Below are positions 44,550 to 56,800 of a stretch of 64,000 nucleotides of DNA, piece by piece. The first letter of the stretch is position 1. Every line of letters begins with the position of its first letter. Under the pieces are notes generated by a model that saw only the letters and a list, made by a program, of their open reading frames with translations, did not search any database and was not told where the DNA came from. The stretch lies in the NCBI RefSeq assembly GCF_945859705.1, contig NC_079136.1, forward strand, positions 82,646,867 through 82,710,866. Direction: 5' to 3'. This DNA comes from Episyrphus balteatus (lineage: Eukaryota; Arthropoda; Insecta; Diptera; Syrphidae). Position numbers and translations under genes: made by a program.

Positions 44550-46388
44550 TAATAAAACACCTAGGTATTTTTAAAAAATTCAATACCTTCATTATTAACA
44601 TAGTTATTTCGAAATTTCAAAGTAAAAAAATAATTTTAAATAATTTATTTTTGTATATACCCAAAGGCAAAAATTTAAACAAAAAACTATCAAATACTTA
44701 TTTTTAGGCACTTTCCTAAAATCCAAAAATAAAACCCGTCAGCTTATTAAGGAAAAATATTTTTTCTGAATTTCATAAAAAAGCAGAACTTTGAAATATT
44801 GGTGCTACTTATTAGAAATATGCTGTTGTATTTCGATTAAGCAATATTTAAAAATTATTTTATACATAAGCTTCAAAAGAAGAAAAATATAGTTTGTACC
44901 AGGGTTGTAAAAGACAGCAAAAAGTGCCATCTTTCAGTTAAATTTTAAAGATGTCAATGTGCCAAACTGTCAACTGTTTCGATTTCGACTGCCGCAGTAG
45001 TCACCAATGCATTTTTGTGATTGCGGTAAGCTTTTGAATGTTACAAAGACAACTTTTATGAGAAAAACTGGAACAAATTCAAACGAGCTAAAAAGACCAG
45101 CTACGCCCACAGTACTGTGAGCTACGCCCTTATTCGACTAACCACATTTTTGCATGATCAAGAATTAAGGTAAAATACTAAAAAGAAAAAACGTATACAA
45201 AATGTATTCGACCTCAAAATTTTTGAACCAAACTTGTCTAATTCATCTTATATTTTGTCCATGTTTGTTCACCCAAAATTTTTGTTTGTCCACTTTTCAA
45301 AAAAAATTTTAGAGCAAATTCTTTTTTTTTTATAGGAGGTCGAAAAATGAAAAATCGTCGTAAACGCTCATAGATAGACGTAAAAACGAATTTCAATCGT
45401 TTGTCCACCTCGAGTTCTATACTTACATACCAAATATTATCGTTTTGCCACTCTACGTTTGGAAGATGTTCGAAAAACAAATTTTGTACTAAAAAATTCA
45501 GAGTCCCCTAAATCCCCAAAAATTACTTTGTTTTCGTTTGTCCACCTCGAGAAATGGATACGAACCAAAAATCATCATCTTTTTTTTTTTAATTCAAATT
45601 TGCCACCTTGAGTTCTTTACATATACTATACGCAAATTTGTTTTACTGAAAATTCGCAATAAAAGTTACGCATACACCACAGTGTACATAATGTACTGTA
45701 ATTTAAAAATTCCCAAAAATTACTTTTTTTTAAAATTCAAAGGGCAATCATTTGTTTACCTCGAGAAATGGACACAAACCAAACGATCCACCAATATCGA
45801 TTCAAGTTTGAAACCCACAACATAAATGCTTGTGTGATCCAGAGCTCCTTTCTTTATTCGACTCTCTCATTTTTATTAAATATACTTTCTGAAACCCCTA
45901 ATCCACTCAATTGTTTTGCTGATGATACGTACGTTTCCTGGCTCACCAAACTCATCTTTAACGGATTAAGTTCTAAAACGTTAAAAAATGAGCAGTTCAT
46001 AAAATTCTGATCTTGATAGCAATGCCCATTGTCCAATGGAGATGAAGAATGCGTGTAGAATTTAAAGCTGCAAAAACACATTGGTGCTTCCTATCATTAA
46101 AGCAGAATCTGCCCCCATTACCACAAAATTTTCGGGCGTATCATTTTTTAACCCAATTTAAAAAATAGTTTTTGTGCTACAACTTCAAACCGTATCTCAA
46201 ATTTTGTAAAGGTTTTTTTTTCAGAAAGCCTTCTATAACCCAAATTAAAAACTGCATTCACGTCAATAACTGCCGCTTCCCAGAAAATTTGACTGGAAAC
46301 TATCGTGTCCCTTTTGATACTTAACTATTTCAAAACATGACTGAAACATAAACAAATAAATAAAAACGCATATAATCTTAAAGAAAAA
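44550..46388. other. Intergenic sequence downstream of CCDC174
   Basis: No supported gene. At 45,280-45,790 the motif GTTTGTCCACCTCGAG(A/T) recurs at about 45399 and 45536, with decayed versions near 45600 and 45752. The ORFs there have no domain. GAGCTACGCCC occurs twice near 45100. Confidence 0.5.
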
Positions 46389-46415
46389 TTTTATTTGTAA
46401 TCCCTGAAAGCTTTT

Positions 46416-47252
46416 TCAATAATCAGACCTTGCAGTCCAACTTGACTTATTCGACAGTGTGTTCTTATCAAAGTTATTTCGCAGGAATTTAAGACCAGCT
46501 TCAATAGAACTCTCTAAACCATCGCTAGTTTGTCGCGATCTAACATAGGGTTCAGGATCCAAATCTCTTGGTGGTGGTATTTCAGCACCTCGTCGAATAT
46601 CTACAGCCTCTTCCTTATCTTCATTATCAAAACCAGTGTAATTCTTCCTGACGAAGTTGTTGCTTTTCTTTGTTGATTGAAACGGTGCAAAACTAGAGTT
46701 GGCAAATGGATTGTGTGTTGGTGGTGGTGGAGGTGGCATGTTATACATTGAGTCATCAGCTTTAAAGCTAGTTCTTGACATTTTAGGCTCAGGACCCATT
46801 CCTGCTGAACTAGGTTTCTCTCTATATTTCATCTTTCTGCGTGGTTCCTCTGCACTTGGCGCGAATTCGGGATTTCTTTCAGTTCGCTTCTTCTCATTCC
46901 ATTCCTCTTGTGACATAGGTTCACGATCTGGCCTATAAGCCCATGGTTGATCAACAATTGGTTCTTCTTCAGACGTCTCTGAATGTCCATTTGCCTTCTC
47001 TCTATCCCAAGGACGAATATGACTCTGTCGTTCTTCTTCGCGTATTTGTTCCTCCTTCTCCTTTCGACGTTTCTGTTTTTCTTCTTTCTTGCGTTGTTTA
47101 CGCTCTTCTTTCGTTTCTTTTGCTGGTTTATCTTCAATTTCTTCATCTTCGAGTGGAGGTAAACCAAGTCGAGCTCTTTGCCTATTTTTCGCCGCTTTAA
47201 CTCGCTCGGCAATGATTTTCTCACGATAATTGCGTTGAGCTTCCTTGTTTGC
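46416..47252 (-). CDS. CCDC174: CCDC174 exon 2
   Basis: This exon has 278 codons plus stop, opening ANKEAQRNYREK. An ATG-based frame would begin only at 46916 (MSQEEWNEKKRTE) and miss the first 112 codons. The long alternative-frame ORFs overlapping here are artefacts of Lys/Arg/Glu-rich codons. Confidence 0.92.
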   Translation of the reverse strand, partial: ANKEAQRNYREKIIAERVKAAKNRQRARLGLPPLEDEEIEDKPAKETKEERKQRKKEEKQKRRKEKEEQIREEERQSHIRPWDREKANGHSETSEEEPIVDQPWAYRPDREPMSQEEWNEKKRTERNPEFAPSAEEPRRKMKYREKPSSAGMGPEPKMSRTSFKADDSMYNMPPPPPPTHNPFANSSFAPFQSTKKSNNFVRKNYTGFDNEDKEEAVDIRRGAEIPPPRDLDPEPYVRSRQTSDGLESSIEAGLKFLRNNFDKNTLSNKSSWTARSDY

Positions 47253-50200
47253 CTGTTATTGAAAATAAGAATGTATTGTGTTACAACGCCAGAAAATTGA
47301 TAAAAAAAGCCATGAAAAAATATCTAATTGAATATAATGTTGGTGAACGGTTTAGAATTATGTACAAAAGAGAAGATAAAAAGTAGTATTATTTAGTAAA
47401 TGATGCAAAAAAACGAATTCTGGAATGCTACAGTGATACAGCTTTTGGAGGTTATATGAAGACAAGACGTTCAACTTCTGGAGTCGTTATTAAATATGCT
47501 AGTGGAGCTATCTTTTGACTTAGCTAAACACAAGCATTTGTGGCTACATCAACAATAGAGGCAGAAATAGTAGCGGCAAATAAAGCAGCCAAAAAAACCA
47601 TTTGGTTAAAAAATGTATTCAAAGGCAATTTTGAATTCAAGAACGTGCAAGTAATTCAAGTTGATAATTTTGCGGAACTAAGACCTTCAGAATTCAGAAT
47701 TTCATGGAAGGACCAAAAATATTGCCATTAAACAATTTTTCATCAGAGAGAAAGTTATTGAGGGACAAATTATGACTCAAAATATTTCAACCTAACATCA
47801 ATTAGCAGATATATATGTATGTAATGACAAAACCATTACCAAGCCATCGACTTAAAACATTGTTTAAATATAACTTTCAAGTAATAAGGGAAAGTATAGA
47901 AGTTAATAATGTATTATGTTACTTTCATGTTTCATAATATCCCTCATTTACTTGAACACTGTCATTATTCAAAAAAGTTGGTTTTTTCAACAAGTTTTAT
48001 CAACAAGTGTTTTTTTCTAGGTGTGCATGACTTAAACCCCTATTGGAACTATCAATTTTTTTACATTAAAGGGAATGAATTTAGTGCTGTTGTAATTGTC
48101 GAATTGTGGGCTAATCGTCTAAGCCATTTTGAAGTGATCTTGGTCCATCATTCGTTTTTCAGAACGCTTACCTCTTACCGAGATCTACAATTTAGATCAG
48201 ATCTTCTTTCGTCATTTTCTCAAGCCTTTTTTTTTCAAAATAGCTGAAGACTACTGTATCCTATATGTCTAAGACACAAACAAATCTGAAATCAATCATG
48301 TCTTGCAGAGAAAAAAACATTAAAGTTACTTAAAAAATGAGACATACTATAATAAAATGCCCGCAAACTTTTGTGGACGAATTTCATGGTCTTTTTTTGT
48401 TCATATTTCCTTATAAGATGCTTAGTTTTATCGGAATATACCATTCAGAAGAAAACATCTTTAAATGTTCGTGGAAAAAGATCTTTTATTTCAATATTTC
48501 ATCACTGTACGCAGACTCTTGTGGAGCGCTGTATTTGGTCTCAACAGAGAAATGATATATCAATCAATTGAAATTATCGGTCCGGTTTTTAGGAAATTGA
48601 TAAACACTTCGCTGGGAACAGGTAAATTTCTAGAAACATGGAAGGAATCAGTGGTTGTTTCAGTTGAAAAGATTAACAATACGAATAAATGTGAACTGGT
48701 CTACAGTGAATATGTTGCCAACGTGTGAAAAAGTGTAAGAAAAAATTTGGAGGATAATAATTTGTTGATTGAAGAACAATCGGGTTTTAGAAGAGGTCAT
48801 TCATGTGAGACTGCGATTAATTGTGTTGTGTGAAATGGAAAGGACAAATTGACTGTGGAAATTCGGTGATAGCTGTGTTTTTGGACTTGAAAAGAGCGTT
48901 TGAAATAATGAACAGAAATATATTGCTAAAAAAAACTATGGTTGTATGGTTTGCGTGAGCGTGAAATAGAATGGTTTGAATCTTCTAATTTAACAAGTAG
49001 AAGTAAAGAACTAAAGTGAATGAAGAAATATATAATGGAATCGTTAATGATTTGGATGCAAGGTTCAGAGAGATTGAAGGAGGACTTGCGAAGAGTTGAT
49101 GTTTGGTTAAAAATGAACAAACTAAAGGTGAATATGAACAAGACTAAATGTATGAAATTTATGGTAAGCAATGATATTGACGTGTGTATGGATGGTGTGT
49201 CGTTGAGCTGTGTTGCAATCGTTTATTTTAAAGTTATATAACTAATAATCTTTGTTTCTTTCATTACTTAATCTAGGGCTAGAGATTTAAATAGAGCCCA
49301 ATGTTACAAACATTGTGAAGATGGGTACTCTTGGCTTAAGCCAGGATGATATGCACAAAATCTATTAATAGGTATTAATAATATCTAGAAAATGTACTGA
49401 AAAGTAAGATAGAGCTCATTCTTTTAGCATATGAGTCCGTATTTTTTTTTATTAGTCTTTCTTTTGTAAAAAATTCGCTTGTAGTTACAATTCTATCGCT
49501 AATATATGTTTGCGCAAATTCTTTTATGAAACAGAAATATTCGCCACATTTGTAAATTTTTTTGTACAGTTACAAGTCTACGATACTTGTAGTTATTAGT
49601 CTATTCGAATTCATTATGAAACAGAAATTTGCTGATAATTTACAAGCTACAAGTAAATTCAGAAATAATTATTATTCTTGTTTTTATGAAATAGCGCCCT
49701 GATCCTAATATCCTAATAAAAATCAATAGTTTATTGTTTGTTTATAAAAATTCAATACCTGTTCGTTGAGTGTCTTTTTTCTAGTCTCTTCCAATTCCTT
49801 CTGCTGACGAGCTCTCTCCTCTTCGTCCGTCGAAAATGCATAATAACCAACACCATGTTGACGAGCTTCATCAAAAAATACATCTTGATAGTGAACATTT
49901 TCTTTGGTAACATTCTCAATCTCTTTCTTCTCCCAATTATTTCTCATTTCATCATGCTTCGACATTATCGAAGCACCATCGCCTAAAACCGACGCAGGTG
50001 CTTCAGATTCTTCTGTTGTTGTTTTTTTATTACCAACAACATCAATCATCCAATTTGGTTGACTTTGATCCAAGCGTTCGGGAATACTAGCCGCCAACTC
50101 GGTGTCTTTTTTCTTAATTGATTCGAGATCACCTCGCATACATTTTCTAGTTCTTCCTAAACAATCTGTATATTCAACCCATTCCTCATCGGGATCGACT

Positions 50201-50640
50201 GACTCTTCATCGACATGACCATGATCTTGATCAGATTCAGAATCGTCAGATGAGGAGTAGGCTTTTCTTTCTAACGGTCTTGGATCTTCTTGTTTCTTAC
50301 GATTAAATAAAACAAGACAATTGTCATCGGAATTTAATTGACCACCCATTTTTGTCATTTTGTCGTAAAATTTCGATTTGGCTTCAAGAACTTTTCTTGA
50401 TTTTTCAAGTAAAGCAGTGTCTTCTATTTCATAGACTTTGGGTGAATCTTTTTTATCTTTTTCAAGCTCGGTTATTGTATCTTTTTTATAAGTTTTAGCT
50501 TTGTTTGGAATGATGATGGTTTCTGTGGTGGATCTGGTTGCTTTGACTTTACTTACTTCAGCCTGTTTACGAAGTAGTTCAGCTTTAAGGCTCATTAGAG
50601 ATGATAGATTTACATCTATTTTTTTATTTGGATCATTCAT
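46416..50640 (-). CDS. CCDC174: CCDC174-like protein (two-exon gene)
   Basis: The join is 50640-49759 and 47252-46416 (minus), 572 residues, phase 0 with GTATTG donor and TTTCAATAACAG acceptor. The N-terminus NPNKKIDVNLSSLMSLKAEL, the acidic mid-region, WVEYTDCLGRTRKCMRGDL and VHYQDVFFDEARQHGVGYYA then FSTDEEERARQ are hallmarks of CCDC174. After the splice comes a long charged Lys/Glu/Arg coiled coil (NYREKIIAERVKAAKNRQRA) and a Pro-rich, low-complexity tail. CCDC174 is a conserved nuclear protein reported to associate with the exon junction complex factor eIF4A3. The start at 50640 is the first Met before the conserved N-terminus. A poly(A) signal AATAAA lies at 46394-46389. Confidence 0.93.
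47385..47880 (+). pseudogene. Ty1/copia pol fragment (RNase H)
   Basis: Plus-strand pieces read LECYSDTAFGGYMKTRRSTS, GVVIKYASGAIF, (stop) VATSTIEAEIVAANKAAKK, TIWLKNVFKG and QVIQVDNFAEL. This is the YSDADxAGDxxxRRSTSG...STTEAEYVAxxxAxxExxWLxxLL...DN RNase H of copia pol. Several stops occur. The following sequence (HFFIREKVIEGQI, then a shifted LADI) is the end of pol. It is dead. Confidence 0.85.
48465..49245 (+). pseudogene. LINE reverse transcriptase fragment (Jockey-type)
   Basis: Plus-strand pieces: IGPVFRKLINTSLGTGKFLE, TWKESVVVSVEKINNTNKCE, (break) LEDNNLLIEEQSGFRRGHSC, ETAINCVV, and later DVWLKMNKLKVNMNKTKCM. These are the palm and thumb-side blocks of a non-LTR reverse transcriptase (NxSLxxGxxPxxWKxAxVxPxxK..., QxGFRxxxSCxTA, NxxKTxxM). 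The YxDD block between them has been lost. Multiple stops and frameshifts occur. Confidence 0.83.
49759..50640 (-). CDS. CCDC174: CCDC174 exon 1
   Basis: This exon has 294 codons from ATG at 50640 to ...KKTLNEQ, and the donor CAG|GTATTG follows at 49758. If unspliced, the frame would run on only to FYKQTINY and stop at 49723. Confidence 0.93.
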
Positions 50641-51510
50641 TTTGATGAAAAATGTTTTTATTATTTTTTAATCGTATGAAATAAAATTAAAAATTTAAAA
50701 TAAAACAAAATTTTTTGACATTTCGGGTGAAGGCATATGTTTTTTTGTTCGAAGAATTCGAGTTCGAAATTTGAACAGAGTTGTTATAGAGGTACACATT
50801 AAAATAAAGCTAATGCCGAGTTTTCAACTAGTCGATTTTAAGGATGGAACACATTGACACATTGACCACAACGTAAGGTATGCGGTAGAGGTGCGGGTAG
50901 CGGTAACGGTTCTTGTATCAACAAATTTCCACTTAACACCCCGCCTCCGCAGGAGATATTTTTCTCTAACTCAATGTCTAACATCTTCAACACAACAATT
51001 TTTTTTTCTGGGCTGGGCAAATTTTGTTTGGATATTTTATTTCATATGCCTCGTTCGCCAGAGGATGATGTATGATTTTTTGCGGACAAAATTTATTTTA
51101 TATGCAGTCAATTTTGTATGAATACTTCTATTTGTTAATTTTTTTCAATTTATACATGTACGTATTGCTTGCTTTGTTTTTTTTTTTTTGCCTTCTAAAA
51201 AATAAACAAGCTTTTTTTTTATAAAAATCAATTATAATACCTGTTAAATAAATTCAAATAAATAAATAAATTCAAAAATTATACACCATTTCATGAAATC
51301 TAATTCAATTCAACATAAAACATTCAAACATTCGCAAAACAAACAAATATATTTTGTCGTCCGCTACTACGGAGACAACCTTCCTCATGAGAGGACAAAA
51401 ATAATGAAAAAACTACACTTCCATAAGAAAAAAAACACATCTGTCAAATTCGTTGTTAGACATCCGTGTTCAGACAAAATCGAAGACACGATTGTCTAAC
51501 ATTGAATCGT
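50641..51510. other. Intergenic region upstream of CCDC174, possible old MITE half
   Basis: At 50860-50960 a segment (GGTATGCGGTAGAGGTGCGG, GTAGCGGTAACGG) resembles the left arm of the intact MITE at 51513. It is probably an older copy. Confidence 0.5.
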
Positions 51511-51512
51511 AA

Positions 51513-51684
51513 AGGCTTGGCCACACCGGAGGGTACGCGGTAGCGGTACGGGTAGCGGCAACGATATTTGTATTAAAAAAATTCCACACCCGAACGTTGA
51601 TGTGTCAGTTTGGAATTTTTTCCATACAAATACCCGTACCGTTACCTGTACCTCTACCGCGTACCCTCCGGTGTGGCCAAGCCT
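51513..51684. mobile_element. 172-bp foldback MITE with TAA duplication
   Basis: The left end AGGCTTGGCCACACCGGAGG then GTACGCGGTAG is exactly mirrored at the right. It is flanked by TAA (51510-51512; 51685-51687). It folds almost end to end. An ~40-bp piece of its interior (AACGTTGATGTGTCAGTTTG) recurs at 51773. Confidence 0.88.
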
Positions 51685-51871
51685 TAACAAGAAATGGCGA
51701 GCCTCCACAAGACATTTCGTGTTAAGACACGTCAACATGACAAAAATTATCTCCTGTGGAGGCGGCCTGTAACGTTGATGTGTCAGTTTGGAATTTTATT
51801 CAAAGTCAAAATAAAAAAATTCCAAAGTAATTTAAAATCAATTTTTAAATTTTTAAAACAAGAAATAAATA

Positions 51872-52104
51872 GGGGTATTCACGATCGGGTGTAGCAAAAA
51901 AGTGTAAAAATGCAAAATTTTGTTTTCTACTACTACAACTACAATAGACAAATTTTGCACCATTGTATTTTATTTTTGCAATAGGGTTGAGGTATAGCAA
52001 AAGTGTAAAAAAATTGTAGTCTGTATAATTGGTTGTTTTATTTTAAGAAAATGTTACACTTTTACAACGATACAAGACCATTTGCATCGAATCGTGAATA
52101 CCCC
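51872..52104. mobile_element. 233-bp MITE with GGGGTATTCACGAT ends
   Basis: The terminal repeat GGGGTATTCACGAT(C/T)CG is present at both ends in inverted orientation. The inside contains TGTAGCAAAAGTGTAAAAA-type motifs in both orientations. The target duplication is uncertain. Confidence 0.75.
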
Positions 52105-52206
52105 TTATGAATTAAAAGTGAAAAAATTTTCAACCCTGCTCTTTGAGTCAAGAAAAATGCACAGGACAATAAAAATTAAGTGACAAATTAGTGAAAACTC
52201 TCCAAT

Positions 52207-52466
52207 TTTTCGCTACAGCTGCGTACTGAAAAACGAAAACCAAAACGAAATTTTTCGTTCAAGATTTCGCTAACGAAATTTTATATGGAAAATTTCGTTT
52301 CGCTTCAGCTGCGTACTAGACTTTAAGCCCAGTACGAAGATCGAGCTAAAGCGTAGCACGCAGCTGAAGCGAAACGAAATTTTCCATTTAAAAAAAATAG
52401 CATAGGGAAATCTTGACCGAAACATTTCGTTTTGTCTTTCGTTTTTCAGTACGCAGCTCTAGGGAA
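52207..52466. mobile_element. 260-bp foldback MITE with AGCTGCGTACTG ends
   Basis: The outer arms AGCTGCGTACTGAAAAACGA are inverted at 52445-52465. An inner pair (GAAATTTTCCAT/ATGGAAAATTTC next to GCTTCAGCTGCGT) forms a second stem. CTA flanks both ends and may be the target duplication. A stray single end (TTAGCTGCGTACTAAGC) lies at 52966. Confidence 0.75.
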
Positions 52467-52557
52467 AAAATTAAGAGTTTTCAATCATTTGTTACTTATT
52501 TTTTCTGTTGTATGCATTTGTATGCAGTGCTGGTGATATGGTTCTGTTCACTTTTAA

Positions 52558-52787
52558 AGGCTTAACTACATTGGCTCAAAAAGTGAAAAAGTACAAAAGT
52601 GAAAATTTTCAAACGCATTTTTGTATAGTTTTTCAGTCTGAAAAATTAAAACTAATGATGCAGAAAGCTTATTTTTTAGCCTGAAAAACAATGTGCATAC
52701 TCTTTATCACAAAACAATTGCGATAGCCAGAAAAAAAATCTTTTTACTTTTGTACTTTTTCAAAAAGTGGTGTATGTAGTTAAGCCT
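52558..52787. mobile_element. 230-bp MITE with TAA duplication
   Basis: The ends AGGCTTAACTACAT are inverted at the two termini. Further inward the arms share AAAAGTACAAAAGT. TAA flanks both sides (52555-52557; 52788-52790). Like the 51513 element, it starts AGGCTT and uses TAA, so both probably use the same class of transposase. Confidence 0.85.
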
Positions 52788-52790
52788 TAA

Positions 52791-53834
52791 CTCATTTATT
52801 TCTTTTGATAAAAATTATTTTATGTTGTTTTTTTTTTTTCATTTTAAAGTAAGTAATTTGGATTTTTCTTATATTTACTTTGACAGAATACTCGGTGATA
52901 TTTTTCGTTGGCATTTTCATTTTCGACTTTGGAGATTTGAAAATTTTTTCTTTTCGCTTTAGCTGCGTACTAAGCTTAAATGATGACTTATTTGTCTCCA
53001 ATTTTCTTCACTGATTTTAACTTCGCATACTTCTCATCGTTGGTGAGAAACATCCGCCAACATAGTGTGTGCCCTCCCTAAATTCAAATCTCCCTGAACT
53101 CTTTCATTCATACAAATTTGTTTCAACCTTAAAAAACTCATGTGTCATTTTTGTCTCGTCCCCCAAAAAAAAGTCATGGCCGCTGTATGTCAAATTATTT
53201 GTTGTTGTTGTATTGATTCATCAATAAATTTTCATTAATTTACTTAACTCCAGTGTTTTTGTTTTAAACAAAAAATAAAGAAGAAAAAAGTAATTTTCAT
53301 AAAAACCAACTAAAAAATTCTCACCCTACAAAAGTTATCAACTTCTTTTCCAATCTATTAATCCAATAATGAAAGTGTATAATCAGATAAAAACTTTTCT
53401 TCATAAAGACAAATCAAATCCTTAAAAAAAAAAATTACCATACAACGCGCTGAGTTGAGTGTTTTGCGATAAGAAAAGAAAAAACGTATTTTGTAATTTA
53501 TAACCAACATCGATTTATTATTATCTTTAAATTGAAATAAAATTGTTAAAACATGTTTAAAACATAAGAAAGCAGTATCAAAAAATAATTAGCATATTGT
53601 AGAATTTTTGCCAGGGCGTAATTTTATAAAACCTAGAAAAAAAGTAAAAAAAGAACAGCCCTTATCAAACAAAAATTGTTACCCCCTTTGTTTGAAGAAG
53701 TTTATTGTTAAAGCAGCAGAGTAAGAACGAACATTAAATTCGTGTTGAGTATTTTTATTGAAGCACTATAAAGCAAAAGCAGCTGCTGATAGAGGGAGTT
53801 TAGAAATTTTGTTATCAATTCAAATTAAGTCCTA
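52791..53834. other. Upstream region and 5' UTR of the next + gene
   Basis: AT-rich; no coding sequence. The transcription start of the downstream gene presumably lies in this stretch, but I cannot place a TATA box or initiator with confidence. Confidence 0.4.
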
Positions 53835-56800
53835 ATGACTACAGCCGATCCCCCACTCCTGCAATTGGACGACGATTTAATCAGTTCCTTCGGCGCAGCA
53901 CCAGCACCCAAACAATCGGAGGTAAGTTTTATCACAGAGAATATAAATAAATACATAAAGTTTTATATTGTAAATTTGATGATTAATTGAATGATTATGC
54001 TTAATTTTTTTGATAATTATTTTAATTCAATATAAACGAATCCATCGTCACAGTTAGGAATGTGTTGTTTCTCTTTTAAATTAATAAACACTTTATTTAA
54101 TTTCACAAAATTTACATAGACTTTCATAATACCAAGATTGAAACTAAATCAAAAGTTGGAAGAATGGAAAAAATCTTTTTGATAAACTTTTGAGAAAACA
54201 CAAAAAATTAATTAATAACTTCTTTATTTTATATTTTTAAAAGGAATGAGAAATATATTTTTTATTTATCGGGTTCTAGAAGCCAGATATAACAGTTTAA
54301 AAACGTTGATTTTACTCCGTTCTAACATTTTATGTTTTAAAATTTTACTTAAACTCAATATTTTACTCCTCTGCATACTATAGACTTTCTCTCGGTTCAT
54401 TGTTTAGTCGATCTGGACTGTTTGTGCGCACACTGAGCCCACTCCATAGTCGGGTTGGAAGTTCTCAACTGATTTGCTGAAAAATACTAAATTTTGTAAA
54501 AAAAAAGGTAGCATTATGGCAGTTTTTTAAGAACAAAGATATGTAGATAAAGGTTTCAGCTAAGAACCGTTATCGAATTTGGTTAATTACTTAAACACTG
54601 GACAAGAGTACCTATGTAATTTCAGAAAATACCAAAATTGAAATGAAATCAAAAGTTGTAGAAAAATCCATTTGACATAAATTTTAGGAAAACGCAAAAA
54701 AACTAAACTGTTTTTTACTTGCCATATAGGTACTATAGGGTAAGTTTAGCATTCGTAAAAAAAAATCGAACTCGAGATAACAATAAGACATGAAAATACG
54801 ATGATTGAGAATGCTAAAACGTGGTTTCCCCTTGTGTGTACATATTTTACTTTTTTTTAAGCTAATTTAGATAAGCTAATGAGACCAAGCTACTTCGATA
54901 AAAAAAACCTCAAAAATTGAGCAAAATAAACCAAAAATATGTATTTTTTCGTATGTGAGTGCAATCTAGTCACCTTCTCTGCACTCTACTCCTGAAACGG
55001 TTTATTTTACAGAAAAATGTTATAGACATATGTTGCAGATAATTTTACTACAAATAGTTCTTATATTGACCTCTGATGACCTCCGAGCAATAGGTCGCGA
55101 GATATTTGTGAAAAACAGGGGTGGAATCGGCTATTGTGATTAAACAAATAAGCATATCGTCCCGTTTCTGCGTGAACCACGCAGAAAATTTTGTTCAGTT
55201 CTCAAAAGAAACATACATTTTTCTTGAAATTAAAAATATGAATTGAACAAAATCAAGTTATGTTTAAGACATATTGATTGAGTTGTTTCTTAACTAAAAC
55301 CTTTGTATCTAATCTTTCTGTAAGTTTGAGAGCAATGCTTAAGAGCAAAAACAAATCTTTAAAAAAATGTACCAACTTACGAGGTTCAAGCTGAAATGGG
55401 ACGACATACGAGTAAGCCTATATACATAAATGAATTGAAAGGAATAGTGGAGTAACTAACAGCCCTTTTCTGCAATCCGATTCAAGTGAACCGAAAGATT
55501 TTCTTCCTTTATCAGGTCAAACTGGCTTTTGAAAAACCTCAACATTTTTTTTCAAATGTCGGTAATCAAAATTACTTTAACCCTAAGTTAAAAACTGTCG
55601 CTGTTGCCGTATTGTTTTTTTTTTTTATTTAAATAAAGATGTTTGTGAACAAAAAAATGTTGCTTTAATTTCATTAATTTTGTGATTTTACAAATTGACT
55701 TCAAACATTTACAAAAGTATTTTAAGAGAACGGCATCACCTACAATATTAAAATATAAAATTTAAAGAAGCCAGAAGCTTATTCCTATTTGTAAAATAAA
55801 ACAAGTAAATTGAATGAAGTGTTTTTGAAAAGCTAGTCCTTATAAAAAAAAAATAATTGAAAAAAAAAATTTCAACATGTCTTTTTTCAAAATTTTTCGT
55901 AATAAATATAAAATTTATTTTTCAAATTTGTTTGGCCATATTTTTTGTTAGTTGAATTCGGAAAAGGAAATGACAATGTGTATTATACACTTAGGAGCAA
56001 AAAAATGGAATCTAACTTTTCGTTCTGTAAAAACAATAATTATTGGTCAGGATGTAATTGACATATGTACATGAATGTTAATTGTACCATTAAAAAGTTT
56101 GAAACAAAAGCTTTAAATCAATGCTAGCAACTTAAAAACCCGTTAACTTTATAAAGATCCAATCAACATACATAAATGAAGTGTGTAAGGAAAAAAAACT
56201 GAAATTGAATCAGAGAGTATCTGGAAAATTTAACATTAAAAAAAAATGAAGTGCAATTTATTGACAGATAGCGATGATACTATCGTATGCTTTTTTATGT
56301 TTTTACCAACAATTCAAAGTAAAAAATGCAAGCTTTTAAATGAGACCATGAGACTTGAAGAAACATTGTTTTATCCATTTGAATTTTTGTTTTTAATATA
56401 AATAATTTATTTGATTCCGTTTTTTTGCTCCTAAGTGTAGTATAGTTTATAAAAAAATATAAAAAGGATTTAGTTTTCAAAGAACTTTTTCAATAGAAGT
56501 GTTTGAAAAAAAATGTATGTGCTTTTTTTGTAACTTTTTATTGTTGAAGGTTCAATAAAAAAAGTTTAAAGACGATATTAGTTCAAATTAAAGGTTGTAA
56601 CATTTTTGGAACTTGGTAATGCAGCCGGTTTTAAGGTTAGAAGCATTCTTTATTTCTAAAGTTTAAGTGCCAAGCTTTGATCCGGTAGAGCTCTTAATAT
56701 TAAAAAAAAAACTTTGTTACCTTTATTTGACATCATTGATCCTTTGATTCCAATATGAATAACATTTGCAGCACACTTTTTGTCTAAATTTTCCTTATAT

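Larger units (their letters stand above)
47253..49758 (-). other. CCDC174 intron 1 (2.5 kb) with retroelement remnants
   Basis: The intron holds a copia RNase H fragment and a LINE reverse transcriptase fragment, both on the plus strand, opposite to the host gene. The remaining sequence is AT-rich. Confidence 0.85.

Noticed and set aside
46829..47224. 131-codon minus-strand ORF, Lys/Arg rich
   Set aside because: Off-frame shadow of CCDC174 exon 2; the family frame is ANKEAQRNYREK... to MSQEEW.
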